A stretch of DNA of 64,000 bases from Halopiger aswanensis (GCF_003610195.1 NZ_RAPO01000002.1:744001-808000); one strand, 5' to 3'. Numbered from the stretch's first letter, positions 41,640 to 52,980 are shown. Notes: a model not told the origin generated them from the sequence alone. Translations and numbers: made by a program.

Positions 41640-42725
41640 TCAGTCGTCGCAGGCGACCGGCACGCTCGCGCGCACCTCGAGCCGGTCCAGATCGCTGATG
41701 AAGGAAGCGAGCATCTCGCGGGTGACGTGGGGCATACAGACGATCCGGAGTTCGTCCGTCGCGGTCCGGGAGATCCGCCACCCCTTCGCGCGGAGGGCGT
41801 CGAACGTCGATCGCGGCACGTCGGCCGCGACCAGCGGCAGCGTCGGATCGACGACGTCGTAGCCCCGCTTCTCTAAGGCGTCGGCGAGCCACTCGGCGTT
41901 GTTCTGTGAGCGGACGTACTGGCTCCGATAGCCGCTGGGCCACAACTCCTCCATCGCGGCGACGGCGCTCGCGACGCCGGCGCCCGACCGAGTCCCGGTC
42001 AGGGTCGCCTGCGAGGTCGACTCGAGGTAGGGCGTGTCGACGGCGAGTTCGTCCAGCAGCGCGGAGTCGCGGACGAGCAGTCCGCCCGCGGGCACTGCGG
42101 CCTGGCCCATCTTGTGCGGATCGATCGCCATCGTATCCACGGGTGCGTGGGAGAAGTTCCACTCGTAGTCCGTGAAGGGGAGGACGAAGCCGCCCCAAGC
42201 GGCGTCGACGTGGAGCATCGCGCCAACCGACTGGGCGATCTCGCCGAGTTCCGGGATCGGGTCGACGCGGCCGTACTCGGTCGAGCCCGCGACGCCGATC
42301 ACCGCCGCGGTGTCGTCGTCGACGGCGGCCCGGACCGCCTCGAGGTCGGCCCGGTAGCGGTCGTCGGTGGGGACGACCCGCAGGTCGACGCCCAGCAGGT
42401 CCGCGGCCTTCCGGAAGCTGAAGTGGGCCGACTCGGGCATGACGACGTTCGGGCGCGCCGCGTCGGCGCGCTCGCGGGCGATCCGGACCGCCTGGATGTT
42501 GGCCTCGGTCCCGCCGCTGGCGATGTAGCCTGACGGATCGTCGAGGCCGGCGATCTCGCCGAGCACGGCGATCGCCTCGTCCTCGAGCGCCGAGACGGTC
42601 GGGTAGGTGCCGGGGTCGCCGGGATTCGTCGCGAGAAACCGTTCGGCCGCCTCGCGCGCTACCGGGTGGGGCTCGGTACACATCGAGGAGAGCACCCGGT
42701 CGAACGCCTGCGGCTCGGTCTGCAT
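41640..42725 (-). CDS. mfnA: L-tyrosine/L-aspartate decarboxylase (MfnA family)
   Basis: 361 residues from ATG 42725. PLP-dependent group II decarboxylase: [20 protein letters not shown], the PLP ring-stacking His in [34 protein letters not shown] and the Schiff-base lysine in [16 protein letters not shown] (about residue 215). In methanogens MfnA makes tyramine for methanofuran. Haloarchaea lack methanofuran, and archaeal homologues decarboxylate aspartate to beta-alanine for pantothenate, so I favour that role and a link to coaBC in this window. The C-terminal [19 protein letters not shown] is typical. TATA-like ATAAACG lies upstream on the minus strand. Confidence 0.92.
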   Translation of the reverse strand: MQTEPQAFDRVLSSMCTEPHPVAREAAERFLATNPGDPGTYPTVSALEDEAIAVLGEIAGLDDPSGYIASGGTEANIQAVRIARERADAARPNVVMPESAHFSFRKAADLLGVDLRVVPTDDRYRADLEAVRAAVDDDTAAVIGVAGSTEYGRVDPIPELGEIAQSVGAMLHVDAAWGGFVLPFTDYEWNFSHAPVDTMAIDPHKMGQAAVPAGGLLVRDSALLDELAVDTPYLESTSQATLTGTRSGAGVASAVAAMEELWPSGYRSQYVRSQNNAEWLADALEKRGYDVVDPTLPLVAADVPRSTFDALRAKGWRISRTATDELRIVCMPHVTREMLASFISDLDRLEVRASVPVACDD

Positions 42726-42943
42726 ATCACGTATGTGGACGGTCGATCGTTTATGCGTTGCGTTTATCCGCTCGTTCGGACACTCACGGTGGCCGTTTCC
42801 GGGCGTTCCAGCACCACTGGTGCCGATATCCCTTCGATCATCGCGTCGTGCGGTCGATCGCCGACCCCCGAGTACCGGTTTCACTCGCAGCGGTGGTCTC
42901 CAAGTGAGAATATTGATACCGGATCGATAAAAACCACCGAGCG

Positions 42944-44236
42944 ATGCAATTCGTCCCGTCGCGGTTGCTCGAGCACGGCGGCACCGCGTGCGGCGTCGCC
43001 GTCCTGTTCGTGCTCGGACTCCTCCAGGGAACCGAAATACAAACACTCACGCTCGATCTGCTCGTCGTGAGCGTCAGATTCGTCGTCCTCGAGGCGCTGT
43101 CGGCGATGGCCGTCTTTACGTTCTTCGTCGGCCTCACCGGCCTGCTGTTGATCCGCGAGGTCTGGCAGTCCCGCGAGCCCCTCGAGACCGTCACGGACGG
43201 CCCGCGGCTGACGGCGATCGTCCCCGTCTATCGCGACCACGCGGTGATGGACGTCAGCGTCGAGAGCCTCGTCGAAAGCGCCTACGAGAACCTCGAGATC
43301 GTCATCGTCGCCGAACCGAACGACGAGGCGACCCTCGAACGGGCGCGCGAACTGGCGGCCGAGTACGACCCCGTCGAGGTGCTGGTCAACGGCGAGCCGG
43401 GGTCGAAGGCCGGCGCGATCAACTACGCGGTCCGCGAGCGCGATACCGACCGCTTCGCGGTCTTCGACGCCGACGAGTGGATCGCGCCCGAGTTCCTGCC
43501 GACGGCGATGGGCCAGTTGCTCGAGGGCGTAGACGTCTTCCAGGGCCGGCGGGTACCGCGGCCGACCGGGCCGGTCGAGACGGTCGCCTACTGCGAGCGG
43601 ATCGTCTTCCACGCCAGCTACAAGATGGTCGAGTTGTGCGGCTTCACGAACTGCCGCAGTTCCTCGACCGCCTTTACCCGCGAGGCGCTCGAGCGGGTCG
43701 GCGGCTACGACGACATGCTCACCGAGGACCTGGACTTCGCCCACGCTTGCTACCGCGAGGGGCTCGAGGTTCGCCAGGCCCGCAACTGCACGAACACGAT
43801 GGAAGCGCCCCACACGCTGCGGGATCTCTGGGGCCAGCGCAAGCGCTGGCGCGTCGGCCAGATCGAAGTCCTGCACGCGACGCTCGTCGATCTACTGCGC
43901 GGGCAGGCCGGCCGGCGCGGGCTCATCTCGGTCGGGCGCATGTGCTCGAGTCTCTTCGGCAGCCTCGTCACGCTCGTGCTCGTCTCGAAGCTCCTCCTGT
44001 TGCTCGTGCTGGACGTCGAATCGGCGTTTCTCGTGCCGGCCGCGGTCCTGATCGCGACGATCGGAGTGGTCGCCTGGCGCGACGCCCGCGACGACCGCAT
44101 CGACGACCTCGGCTGGAGCCTGCTGTTCGCGCCGCTGCTGTACCCCGCGTTCGGCGTCTTGACGCTCAGGTCGCTGCTCGAGTACTGTCTGAGCTGGGAC
44201 GGTAGCTGGTACCGGGTCGAGAAGACGGGCACGTAA
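42944..44236 (+). CDS. family 2 glycosyltransferase, membrane-bound
   Basis: 430 residues. Two N-terminal membrane segments (about 13-31 and 37-68), a GT-A catalytic domain (86-~310) and three C-terminal membrane segments (about 325-425). Catalytic motifs are in place: [20 protein letters not shown], the DxD-type FAVFDADEW, the TED base region in [13 protein letters not shown] and QRKRW (the QxxRW motif), as in processive polysaccharide synthases. The sugar donor and acceptor are not evident, and no other polysaccharide gene is adjacent. It starts 218 bp from the divergent mfnA. Confidence 0.88.
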   Translation: MQFVPSRLLEHGGTACGVAVLFVLGLLQGTEIQTLTLDLLVVSVRFVVLEALSAMAVFTFFVGLTGLLLIREVWQSREPLETVTDGPRLTAIVPVYRDHAVMDVSVESLVESAYENLEIVIVAEPNDEATLERARELAAEYDPVEVLVNGEPGSKAGAINYAVRERDTDRFAVFDADEWIAPEFLPTAMGQLLEGVDVFQGRRVPRPTGPVETVAYCERIVFHASYKMVELCGFTNCRSSSTAFTREALERVGGYDDMLTEDLDFAHACYREGLEVRQARNCTNTMEAPHTLRDLWGQRKRWRVGQIEVLHATLVDLLRGQAGRRGLISVGRMCSSLFGSLVTLVLVSKLLLLLVLDVESAFLVPAAVLIATIGVVAWRDARDDRIDDLGWSLLFAPLLYPAFGVLTLRSLLEYCLSWDGSWYRVEKTGT

Positions 44237-44330
44237 TCGACGGCGGATCGACGGCCGTTCGTCGCGCCGATTCGGCCCGAAACGAATTCGACGACGATAG
44301 TTCGGCGTGACGATACGGTGAACGCAGCGG

Positions 44331-45182
44331 CTACGGTGGCGCGGCCCGGAACCGGAGTTCGACACCGTCCGGGTCGGTGACGGCGAATCCGTTCGCCGTT
44401 TCGGCGATCTCCGTTTTTCGATCCGGGATTCGCTCTCGAACCGCGTCGAGGCGTTCCGAGCCCGGGACGACCACTTCGAACCAGGCGAGCCCCTGTCCCT
44501 CGGCCGGGTCCGTCCGCCCGTTCCACGTGTTCGCCCCGACGTGATGGTGATAGCCGCCGGCCGCCACGAACAGCGCGCCGGGGACGTCCGCCCGCACGTC
44601 GAATCCGAGCGTCTCCGCGTAGAAGTCCTCGAACGCCTCGAGCGAGGACACCTCGAGGTGGACGTGACCGACGTCGGTTCCCGACGGCGCGCTCGCGTCG
44701 CCCGTCGCGGCGGCTTCGATGCCGGCGAAATCCAGCGGATCGGTCGCCATCCGGACGCGACCGTCGTCGGTCGTCGGCCACTCCGCTCGCGGCCGGTCCC
44801 GGTAGATCTCGACGCCGTTCCCCGCCGGATCGGACAGGTAGAGCGCTTCGCTCACCAGGTGGTCCGCAGCGCCGTCGAGCCGCCAGCGATTCCGTATCCG
44901 CGCCAGCGCGTCGCCGAGTGCGGCGCGCGATGGCACCCTGAACGCGTTGTGGTAGAGACCCGTCTCCGCCCGCCGGCGTTCGGGTGCGTTTTCGTCGCGC
45001 TCGAGGACGAGCAGCGGCGTTTCGTCGACGCCGAGGACGGCCGTCGTCTCGGCGCGCCGCAGGACGGAGAGTCCGACGACGTCTCGATAGAATTCGACGA
45101 GGTTATCGAGAGCCGAGGCGCGAAGCGCGGTTCGTCCGAGGTGCGTTCCGTCCGGGAGCGCGGTCGTATTTGCTGTGTTCAT
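44331..45182 (-). CDS. two-domain VOC protein (catechol 2,3-dioxygenase-like)
   Basis: 283 residues with two VOC domains: about 14-125 (GRTALRASALDNLVEFYRDV, LYLSDPAGNGVEIYRDRP) and about 165-280 (VGHVHLEVSSLEAFEDFYAE, FAVTDPDGVELRFRAAPP). The second domain has the metal-site pattern His-x(n)-His-x(n)-Glu (the His in VGHVHL, the His in the GGYHHHVGANTWNG strand, and the Glu in GVELRF) of CatE-type extradiol dioxygenases. Dioxygenase activity is a family-based inference; the substrate is unknown. Stands alone between the glycosyltransferase and ppsA. Confidence 0.87.
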   Translation of the reverse strand: MNTANTTALPDGTHLGRTALRASALDNLVEFYRDVVGLSVLRRAETTAVLGVDETPLLVLERDENAPERRRAETGLYHNAFRVPSRAALGDALARIRNRWRLDGAADHLVSEALYLSDPAGNGVEIYRDRPRAEWPTTDDGRVRMATDPLDFAGIEAAATGDASAPSGTDVGHVHLEVSSLEAFEDFYAETLGFDVRADVPGALFVAAGGYHHHVGANTWNGRTDPAEGQGLAWFEVVVPGSERLDAVRERIPDRKTEIAETANGFAVTDPDGVELRFRAAPP

Positions 45183-45368
45183 GCGGTAATCCTGTGTGCA
45201 GAGCGGCAGGCCGCGGCGCCTCGCCGACCGTCGCCCCCGCTCCGCCCGCTCACACCGACCGATAGGACCTCCGTGCTGTTGAGTGACTCGGCCGCAGGCG
45301 ACCGACTCGAGCGGTCGACAAAAATGAGCGCCGAATCGTCGGCAGTTCGCCTGAAAATCCGGGCTCGC

Positions 45369-47735
45369 TCAGCGCACCGACTCGAGCAGCAGTTTCTGCT
45401 CGACCCGCTTTACTTCGTGCTGGACGTCGCGGACGGCGTCGATGTTCGCCGAGATGGAGCTGACGCCCTCGTTGACGAGGAACTGGACCATTTCGGGCTT
45501 CGACCCGGCCTGGCCGCAGATGCTCGTGGCGACGTCGTGCTCGCGGCAGGTCTCGATCACGTCGCCGATCAGCCGCAGCACGGAGGGGTGGAGTTCGTCG
45601 AACCGGTCGGCCACGTTCTCGTTGTTGCGGTCGACCGCGAGCGTGTACTGCGTGAGGTCGTTCGTCCCGAACGAGGCGAAATCGATCCCCGTCTGAGCCA
45701 TCTCCTCGACGGCCAGCGCGGAGGCGGGCGTCTCGATCATTACGCCCCACTTGCGCTTGTCCGGATCGATGCCGGCCTCCTGCATCAGTTGCTTGACCCG
45801 GTAGACGTCCTCCGCGTCGTTGACCAGCGGGAACATCATCTCGACGTTGTCGTAGCCCATCTCGTAGAGCCGGCGGAACGCCTCGAGTTCGTGGGCGAAG
45901 ACGTCCGGTCGGTCGAGCGACCGGCGGATGCCGCGGTAGCCCAGCATCGGATTGTGCTCCTTCGGCTCGTCCTCGCCGCCCTCGAGTTGGCGGAACTCGT
46001 CGGTCGGGGCGTCCAGGGTTCGGGTCCGGACGGGACGGGGGTAGAACTCGTCGGCAACGTGGCGGATGCCCTGGACGAGTTCCTGCACGTAGGCGTCCTC
46101 GCCGTTCTCCTCGATGAACTTCGCCGGCGTCTGGTTCAGCGAGAGGATCATGTGCTCCATCCGCAGCAGGCCGACGCCGTCGGCGCCGGTCGCGGCCGCG
46201 CGCTCCGCGGCTTCGGGGATGGAGACGTTGACCTTCACCTCGGTCGCGGTCATCGGCTTGACCGGCGACTGCGGACGGACCTCCTCGACGGGTTCTGTCT
46301 CCTCCTCGGGTTCGACGCTCTTCCCCTCGAGGACCTGCCCCTTGTCGCCGTCGAGCGTGACGACCTGGCCGTCCTCTAAGACCGAGGTGGCGTTCGTCGT
46401 GCCGACGACGGCGGGAACGCCGAGTTCGCGCGAGACGATGGCGGCGTGGCTGGTCATGCCGCCCTCGTCGGTGATGATCCCCGAGGCGCGTTTCATCGCC
46501 GGCACCATGTCGGGCATCGTCATCTCGGTGACGATGATGTCGCCCTCCTTGACCTTGTCCAGGTCGTCGAGTTTCGTTACGATCCGCGCGGCGCCGCTGA
46601 CGGTGCCCGGACTCGAGCCGAGGCCGTCGACGACGACCTCGCCGGCCTCTGTACTGTCGGCGCTCCCGGCGCTGCCGGAATCGACCGTCTGGACGCCGCC
46701 GCTGCCGTCGGTGACGCCCTTCGATTTTGCGGCGTCGACGGTGTCCTCGATCGGATCCGCCGCGTCGCCGCTGCTGTCGTCGATCGTGGTGATCGGCCGC
46801 GACTGAAGCATGTAGACGTCCCCCTCGACGATCGCCCACTCGACGTCCTGGGGTTCGTCGTAGTGGTCCTCGACGCGCTCGCCGAGATCGACGAGCGCAT
46901 CGATTTCCTCGTCGCTGATGACGCGTTCGGTCTGTTTCTCGTCGGGGACCGGCCGTTCGACGGTCTCGCCGGTCTCCTCGTCCTTGACGTGCATTACCTT
47001 CTTCTCGGCGACGGTGACGTCGATCGAGCGATCGTCGCGCGTCACGGCGTAGTTGTCCGGCGAGACGGCGCCGGAGACGACCGCTTCGCCCAGCCCCCAC
47101 GCGGCCTCGATGATCATCGTCCGATCGCCCGTCGAGGGGTGGCTGGTGAACATGACGCCCGACTTCTCGGCGTCGACCATCTGCTGGACGACCACGGCGA
47201 TGTTCACGGCGGAGTGGTCGAACCCCTGCTCCTGACGGTAGTAGATCGCCCGCTGCGTGAAGAGGGAGGCCCAACACTCCCGGACGCGGTCGAGCAGGTC
47301 TTCCTCGGTGACGTTGAGGAAGGTCTCCTGCTGCCCCGCGAAGGAGGCGTCGGGCAGGTCTTCGGCGGTCGCCGACGAGCGGACGGCGACGAACGCCTCC
47401 CCGTCGCCGACCTCCCGATACGAGGCGAGAATCTCCTCGCGGAGGTCGTCGGGGAACCGCGTCTCGAGGATGAGTTCCTGGGCGCGGTCGGCGGCCTCGG
47501 CGAGGGCGCTCGAGTCGTCGACGTCGACGTCGACGGCCTCGAACAGTTCCTCGTCGATGCCCGCTTCCTCGATGAACGAGCGGTAGGTCCCCGCCGTGAC
47601 GACGAAGCCCGGCGGGACGGGGAGCCCCGCACCCGTGAGTTCCCCGAGAGAAGCACCTTTGCCGCCGACCCGCTCGAGATCGCCGGCGTTGATCTCGTCC
47701 AGCCAGAGTACAGCCATCTGTATCTCCGTGGTCAT
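45369..47735 (-). CDS. ppsA: phosphoenolpyruvate synthase (pyruvate, water dikinase)
   Basis: 788 residues from ATG 47735 (ATG 47717, MAVLWLDEIN, also possible). It makes PEP from pyruvate and ATP for gluconeogenesis. The ATP-grasp domain has GGKGASLGELTGAGLPVPPG, the ATP-binding VAVRSSATAEDLPDASFAGQ and MFTSHPSTGDRTMIIEA. The phosphohistidine swivel domain has His430 in GGMTSHAAIVSRELG. The C-terminal PEP/pyruvate barrel has GIRRSLDRPDVFAHELEA, DFASFGTNDLTQYTLAVDRN and the active-site Cys in TSICGQAGSKPEMVQFL. A Ser/Gly/Asp-rich linker (about 325-375) precedes the swivel domain; no intein. TrmB-like site upstream, as at pyk. Confidence 0.96.
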   Translation of the reverse strand: MTTEIQMAVLWLDEINAGDLERVGGKGASLGELTGAGLPVPPGFVVTAGTYRSFIEEAGIDEELFEAVDVDVDDSSALAEAADRAQELILETRFPDDLREEILASYREVGDGEAFVAVRSSATAEDLPDASFAGQQETFLNVTEEDLLDRVRECWASLFTQRAIYYRQEQGFDHSAVNIAVVVQQMVDAEKSGVMFTSHPSTGDRTMIIEAAWGLGEAVVSGAVSPDNYAVTRDDRSIDVTVAEKKVMHVKDEETGETVERPVPDEKQTERVISDEEIDALVDLGERVEDHYDEPQDVEWAIVEGDVYMLQSRPITTIDDSSGDAADPIEDTVDAAKSKGVTDGSGGVQTVDSGSAGSADSTEAGEVVVDGLGSSPGTVSGAARIVTKLDDLDKVKEGDIIVTEMTMPDMVPAMKRASGIITDEGGMTSHAAIVSRELGVPAVVGTTNATSVLEDGQVVTLDGDKGQVLEGKSVEPEEETEPVEEVRPQSPVKPMTATEVKVNVSIPEAAERAAATGADGVGLLRMEHMILSLNQTPAKFIEENGEDAYVQELVQGIRHVADEFYPRPVRTRTLDAPTDEFRQLEGGEDEPKEHNPMLGYRGIRRSLDRPDVFAHELEAFRRLYEMGYDNVEMMFPLVNDAEDVYRVKQLMQEAGIDPDKRKWGVMIETPASALAVEEMAQTGIDFASFGTNDLTQYTLAVDRNNENVADRFDELHPSVLRLIGDVIETCREHDVATSICGQAGSKPEMVQFLVNEGVSSISANIDAVRDVQHEVKRVEQKLLLESVR

Positions 47736-47765
47736 CGGAACAGCTAATGAAGGTTGCGAACGATC

Positions 47766-47792
47766 GTTATGGATAACAACTCGTAATCGAGT
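47766..47792 (-). promoter_or_regulatory. TrmB-like palindrome and promoter of ppsA
   Basis: ACTCGTAATCGAGT (47779-47792) is the ACTC-N6-GAGT core also found before pyk, 44-57 bp upstream of the ppsA ATG. Next to it, nearer the gene, is the palindrome GTTATGGATAAC (47766-47777), which on the minus strand includes a TATA-like stretch at about the right distance. The order operator then TATA would suit an activator. Confidence 0.5.
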
Positions 47793-47893
47793 GAACCGAC
47801 GCCGCAGCCCGGCCAGTACTGCCGGTTTCGATAGCTGATGTAAGTAATGTATCAGTATGAATAGTCGGGCTGAACTCGGTTAACAAGCGGTCG

Positions 47894-48799
47894 TCAGGCC
47901 TCGAGGATGTCGTCTTCCTCGATGTCGGGAACGGTAATCGTTCCGTCCAGCGCGGTCACGCCGCGGCCGCCGACGCGAACGCCGTCCTCGAGGCGGACCC
48001 GGACCAGCCCCGGCCGATCGACGTAGTGGCCCTGCTCGAGGCGCAGTTCCTCGGGGAAGTCGTCGTCGAACGCGCCGAAGCGGTCGAGGTAGGCGGCGAC
48101 CGCACCGCTCGCGGTTCCCGTAACCGGATCCTCGGGGACGCCCGCGCCGGGCGCGAACATCCGCCCGTGTAGCGTCGAGTCGCGGCCGAGCGCGTCGAAC
48201 GTAAAGAGATAGACGCCGGTCGCGTCGACCGACTCGGCGAGTTCCTCGACCGCGTGCATGTCCGGGTCGGCGTCACCGAGATCCGAGAGGTAGGTGATCG
48301 GGACGATGAGGAAGGGGAGACCGGTCGAAGAGACTGCCAGCGGGATATCGTCGCTAGCCCCCTCGAGCGCCGCCTGACTGACTCCCAGCGCGTCGGCGAC
48401 CCGGTCGTACCCGACGTCGACCTCGCGGATCTGCGGGTCGTCTTGGGTCATCCAGACCGTGCCGTCCGCGTCGACCTCGATCTCGAGGACGCCGACGTTG
48501 GTCTCGAGGGTCGTCGTCCCCGGCTCGAGGCCTTCGTCGTGGAGGTGGGCGAAAGAGCCGATGGTCGCGTGGCCGCAGAGGTCGACCTCCTGCGTGGGGG
48601 TGAAGTAGCGCACGCGACGGTCGGCCTCGGGGTCGTCGCTCGAGCGCAGGAAGGCCGTCTCGCTGACGGCCATCTCGGCGGCGATCGACTGCATCTGTTC
48701 GTCGGTGAGCCCGTCCGCGTCCGGCACGACGCCGGCGGGGTTGCCGGAAAGCGGTTCGTCGGTGAAGGCGTCGACCTGCACGATTCGCGTCGTCTCCAT
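47894..48799 (-). CDS. PhzF family protein (isomerase/epimerase-like)
   Basis: 301 residues from ATG 48799, normal for the family. Diaminopimelate-epimerase-like fold: IVQVDAFTDEPLSGNPAGVV, the catalytic glutamate in MAVSETAFLRSS, RYFTPTQEVDLCGHATIGS and, in the second half, MFAPGAGVPEDPVTGTASGA with YLDRFGAF, and GHYVDRPGLVRV. PhzF in phenazine synthesis isomerises a dihydro-hydroxyanthranilate; most homologues, including archaeal ones, have unknown substrates. No phenazine genes are present. Confidence 0.88.
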   Translation of the reverse strand: METTRIVQVDAFTDEPLSGNPAGVVPDADGLTDEQMQSIAAEMAVSETAFLRSSDDPEADRRVRYFTPTQEVDLCGHATIGSFAHLHDEGLEPGTTTLETNVGVLEIEVDADGTVWMTQDDPQIREVDVGYDRVADALGVSQAALEGASDDIPLAVSSTGLPFLIVPITYLSDLGDADPDMHAVEELAESVDATGVYLFTFDALGRDSTLHGRMFAPGAGVPEDPVTGTASGAVAAYLDRFGAFDDDFPEELRLEQGHYVDRPGLVRVRLEDGVRVGGRGVTALDGTITVPDIEEDDILEA

Positions 48800-48879
48800 A
48801 CGGCATCGGTCGGCCGAGCACGGTATGAATCCTCGGTCCTCGAGTTCTCGCGCGCTGCTGTCGCACCGTACCGCGCCCG

Positions 48880-49170
48880 TCAGTCCTTCGCGCTCACCAC
48901 CTCGAGCGCGTCGCCGTCGTCGGTTACGCGGACGTACAACAGTACGCGGTTCGGGTCGGGGTCGGTCACGTCCTCGAGTTCGGGCGCACAGCCCATCATG
49001 CCGATCTCGTTGAAGCCGCAGGCGTCGCAGACCGCCGCGTCGGCGATCGGTTCGTAGCCGTCCTTGTCCTCGTCCTCGCGTTCGACGGCCGGCAGGTAGC
49101 CCGCGTCCTCGATCGGCTCGCCGCACTCCGAGCAGGACAGCGTCGGCGTCGAGAGCAGTTCCGTGGCCAT
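48880..49170 (-). CDS. small double-CxxC zinc-ribbon protein
   Basis: 96 residues from ATG 49170. Two CxxC pairs (LSCSECGEPIED at about 13-16 and VCDACGFNEIGMMG at about 48-51) should bind one zinc. The C-terminal part is a beta-strand region (NRVLLYVRVTDDGDALEVV). Function unknown. Same strand as thiC and PhzF, 56 bp from the thiC stop, 80 bp before the PhzF start. Confidence 0.75.
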   Translation of the reverse strand: MATELLSTPTLSCSECGEPIEDAGYLPAVEREDEDKDGYEPIADAAVCDACGFNEIGMMGCAPELEDVTDPDPNRVLLYVRVTDDGDALEVVSAKD

Positions 49171-49226
49171 ACTCCCACTCACTGCCCGCAACGCCAAAGA
49201 ACTGGGTGAACGAAGCGCCGGAGCCG

Positions 49227-50660
<1,434 letters not shown>

Positions 50661-50683
50661 CGATAACTAGGTTGTATTATCCG

Positions 50684-50691
50684 ATTATAAA
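50684..50691 (-). promoter_or_regulatory. TATA box of thiC
   Basis: On the minus strand TTTATAAT, centred about 28 nt before the start codon: a leaderless promoter. The stretch CGGATAATACAACCTAGTTATCG between TATA and ATG could hold a repressor site, but has no clear symmetry. The rest of the 292-bp gap (50692-50952) shows no gene. Confidence 0.65.
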
Positions 50692-50952
50692 TAGTTGTCC
50701 CGTTGTGACGACGGGCTCGTGTCGGGTCAGTCCGTCCCGAGGAGGGGTGACCGACGCAGCGGCTTCACGGCAGCCGTGGAGTGGTCGCTTCGAATCTCGG
50801 CGGCGAATCCAAACCACGATTCCGAGACGGAGTGTCGGTTCGCGTAGCCGTCACGCGCCCGACCGGACGAACCACACCGTGACGAGAATTCCTGCGACAG
50901 AATGCTGTGAAACCGCCGGGACAGTTACCGTCGGCGACGTGCTCGGTCGTCC

Positions 50953-51600
50953 TTACTCCCGGCGTCGCCGTTCGACGGCCCGCAGCCGCTCGATTCGCGC
51001 CTCGGTCGTCGGATGCGTCGCCGGTCGCCACGCGAGTGCCCGGCGGACACTCGTCGTCACTGGATCGACGATTCGATCCGAAAGCCACGTTTTGACGCGT
51101 TCTCCGGCCCGATCCACGTACCCGGGCTCGTCGCTCGAGGAATCTTCCTCGACGGTCTCGACCGCGAACTGATCGACGAACCACCGATCGAACCAGTGTT
51201 GCTCGTCGTCCTCATCCGCGCCGTCTTCCCGGTCGAACGGCAGCCGTCGGGGGACGATCCCGAGCGTCGCGCTCGCGTCCAGTCGAGCGTCCCGCTCCGG
51301 GCGTTCGTCCTCGAGTTCCTCGGGATCGAGTCCGCCGACGATCGTGCGCGAACCGTATCGCGCCTGCAGGACGACGAGTGCGACGGCGCCGAAGAGCACC
51401 GTCCCGACGGCGAGCGGAACGTCGAGTTCGACCGGGACCGATCGCCCGCTCGCAGAAAGGGCGCGGCGTCCGCACCAGACGAGCGCGGAGAGCACGAGCC
51501 CGTTGACGAGCACCACCAGCGCGAGCGCACCGGCGATGCGAACCTGCAGCCGTCTATCCGGTGCGAGCGTCACGGTACGAAATCGGATCGGAACTGTCAA
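50953..51600 (-). pseudogene. HtpX-like M48 protease remnant lacking the catalytic domain
   Basis: 215 residues, uninterrupted reading frame. The N-terminus has two membrane segments (about 20-44 and 62-82) followed by ARYGSRTIVGGLDPEELEDE, which resembles the region before the protease domain of HtpX-type proteins. The C-terminal ATHPTTEARIERLRAVERR matches the conserved end of that family (THPxTExRIxRL). The part between is only ~95 acidic residues, and no HExxH zinc motif occurs in any frame here. It is therefore either a remnant after an internal deletion or an inactive shortened paralogue. Confidence 0.6.
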
Positions 51601-51633
51601 CAGCGTTTCGGGAACACGGCGCGTCTCGGCGCG

Positions 51634-52980
51634 CTACTCGAGCGTCGCGATCGGTCCGCCGCGAACCCGGATCGTCACCGACTCGGTCGCGTCGTCGGGA
51701 ACCGAAACCGGCAGCGTCGTCGCCGCGCGATCCTCGTCCGCGCCGATCGGTACCGTCGTCCGTTCCTCGGCGATCTCGAGCCAGTACTCGCCCGGCGCGC
51801 CGGCGACCGTCGCGGTAGCGTCGACGGTCGCGCCCGGCCGTAATTCGCCGTCGAAGTGGAGGGCCTCGAGCGTCAGCTCGGGGGTCTCGAGGTCGACCGA
51901 GACGGTGCGGTCCAGCGTCGTCACGGAGACGGGGACGCCGTCTTCGTCCTCGTTCGGACCCTCCCGGTCGCCCTCGTCACCGGTTCCGTCCGACCCCGAT
52001 CCCGGCTCCGCGGTCAAAATCTCGACGCCCAGTTCCGCCTCGACGTTCGCGATCCGGTTACAGATCGTCTGTCGGGCCGACCCAGCAAAGAGGAGGCCGA
52101 CGAGGGTGCCGTCCTCGAGGAAGACCGGCGAGCCGCTGTCGCCGGGTTCGGACATCGGGCCGGCGACGAGTTGCTCGCGGAGCGTCACGACGCCCTGCTC
52201 GCCGAAATCGACGCGGACGCTCGCACCGGTCGCCTCGATCGGGGCGCTCGAGACGCCCGTCGTGCGACCGGTCTTCGTTACCGTCTCGCCGCGGAGGTCG
52301 GCGTAGTTCTCGCGGCGGACGCCGGTCGGCCACGCGTCCTCGAGTTCGTAGTAGGTCGCCGACTCTCGCTCGGGATCGGCCGAGCGGGCCGCGACGTCGA
52401 CGCGGACGCCGTCCTCGACGGGGACGTAGCCGACGAGATCGCCGACCCGATCGTCGCCGTCGCCGCCGTCCTCCGGCGACGGCTGGAGAACGGCCTCGCC
52501 GAGGTCGGCCGCGTTCGAGCGGGCGTAGACGTGATTGTTCGAGAGCCGAACGAGGTCGCCGGCCGCGACGTCGTCGCGCCAGACCGCACCGTCGTCGTCG
52601 GAGGCTACATCTGGGTCCTCGACCCGCGCCGGATACGGCCCGCCGGTGCCGGCCGTCGAGTTCGCGTTGATCTCGCTGACGCCGGCGGGGACGGGCCGGT
52701 GGCGGTCGGTCCGCCCGGGGGCGGCTTCGGGGACCGGCTCGAGGACCGAGAGGGCGTCGAACCCCTCGCGTTCCTCGTCGTAGCCGGAGTCGACGACCTC
52801 GACGTCCACGTCGTCGCCGGCGTCCGCGATGCGCTTCTCGACGTCGTCCTTCTCGGCCAGGCAGTCCTTCGGCCGTTTCCGAGAGACGAACACCGTGACG
52901 CGGTTGGCCTCGTCGTCGTAGTCGACGCCGATCACGTTCTCGCACTCGAGGAGGTACTCGTAGTCCTGCGTGGAGGGCAT
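51634..52980 (-). CDS. trypsin-like serine protease, cytosolic (Nal1-like)
   Basis: 448 residues from ATG 52980; no signal peptide or membrane segment. The N-terminal ~70 residues form a small alpha/beta domain (ECENVIGVDYDDEANRVTVF). The chymotrypsin-fold domain spans about 95-325 with candidate catalytic residues His150 (LSNNHVYAR), Asp195 (GVRVDVAARS) and Ser282 in SEPGDSGSPVF. KTGRTTGVSSAPIEATGA (about 236-253) resembles Nal1/nucleoporin-type members. A charged linker (325-355) leads to a beta-sandwich-like C-terminal domain (LRPGATVDATATVAGAPGEY). An intracellular trypsin-like protease is unusual for haloarchaea, which normally export theirs by Tat. Confidence 0.78.
   Translation of the reverse strand: MPSTQDYEYLLECENVIGVDYDDEANRVTVFVSRKRPKDCLAEKDDVEKRIADAGDDVDVEVVDSGYDEEREGFDALSVLEPVPEAAPGRTDRHRPVPAGVSEINANSTAGTGGPYPARVEDPDVASDDDGAVWRDDVAAGDLVRLSNNHVYARSNAADLGEAVLQPSPEDGGDGDDRVGDLVGYVPVEDGVRVDVAARSADPERESATYYELEDAWPTGVRRENYADLRGETVTKTGRTTGVSSAPIEATGASVRVDFGEQGVVTLREQLVAGPMSEPGDSGSPVFLEDGTLVGLLFAGSARQTICNRIANVEAELGVEILTAEPGSGSDGTGDEGDREGPNEDEDGVPVSVTTLDRTVSVDLETPELTLEALHFDGELRPGATVDATATVAGAPGEYWLEIAEERTTVPIGADEDRAATTLPVSVPDDATESVTIRVRGGPIATLE

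Noticed and set aside
45250-47277. 675-codon frame on the same strand as ppsA in another frame
   Set aside because: Extremely Arg/Gly-rich +1 shadow of ppsA.
45369-47735. Intein in ppsA
   Set aside because: The protein is 788 residues with all domains continuous; the only additional part is a Ser/Gly/Asp linker without splicing motifs.
50661-50952. TPP riboswitch upstream of thiC
   Set aside because: The TATA box is 28 nt before the ATG, leaving no leader, and no TPP-type conserved stems are visible.
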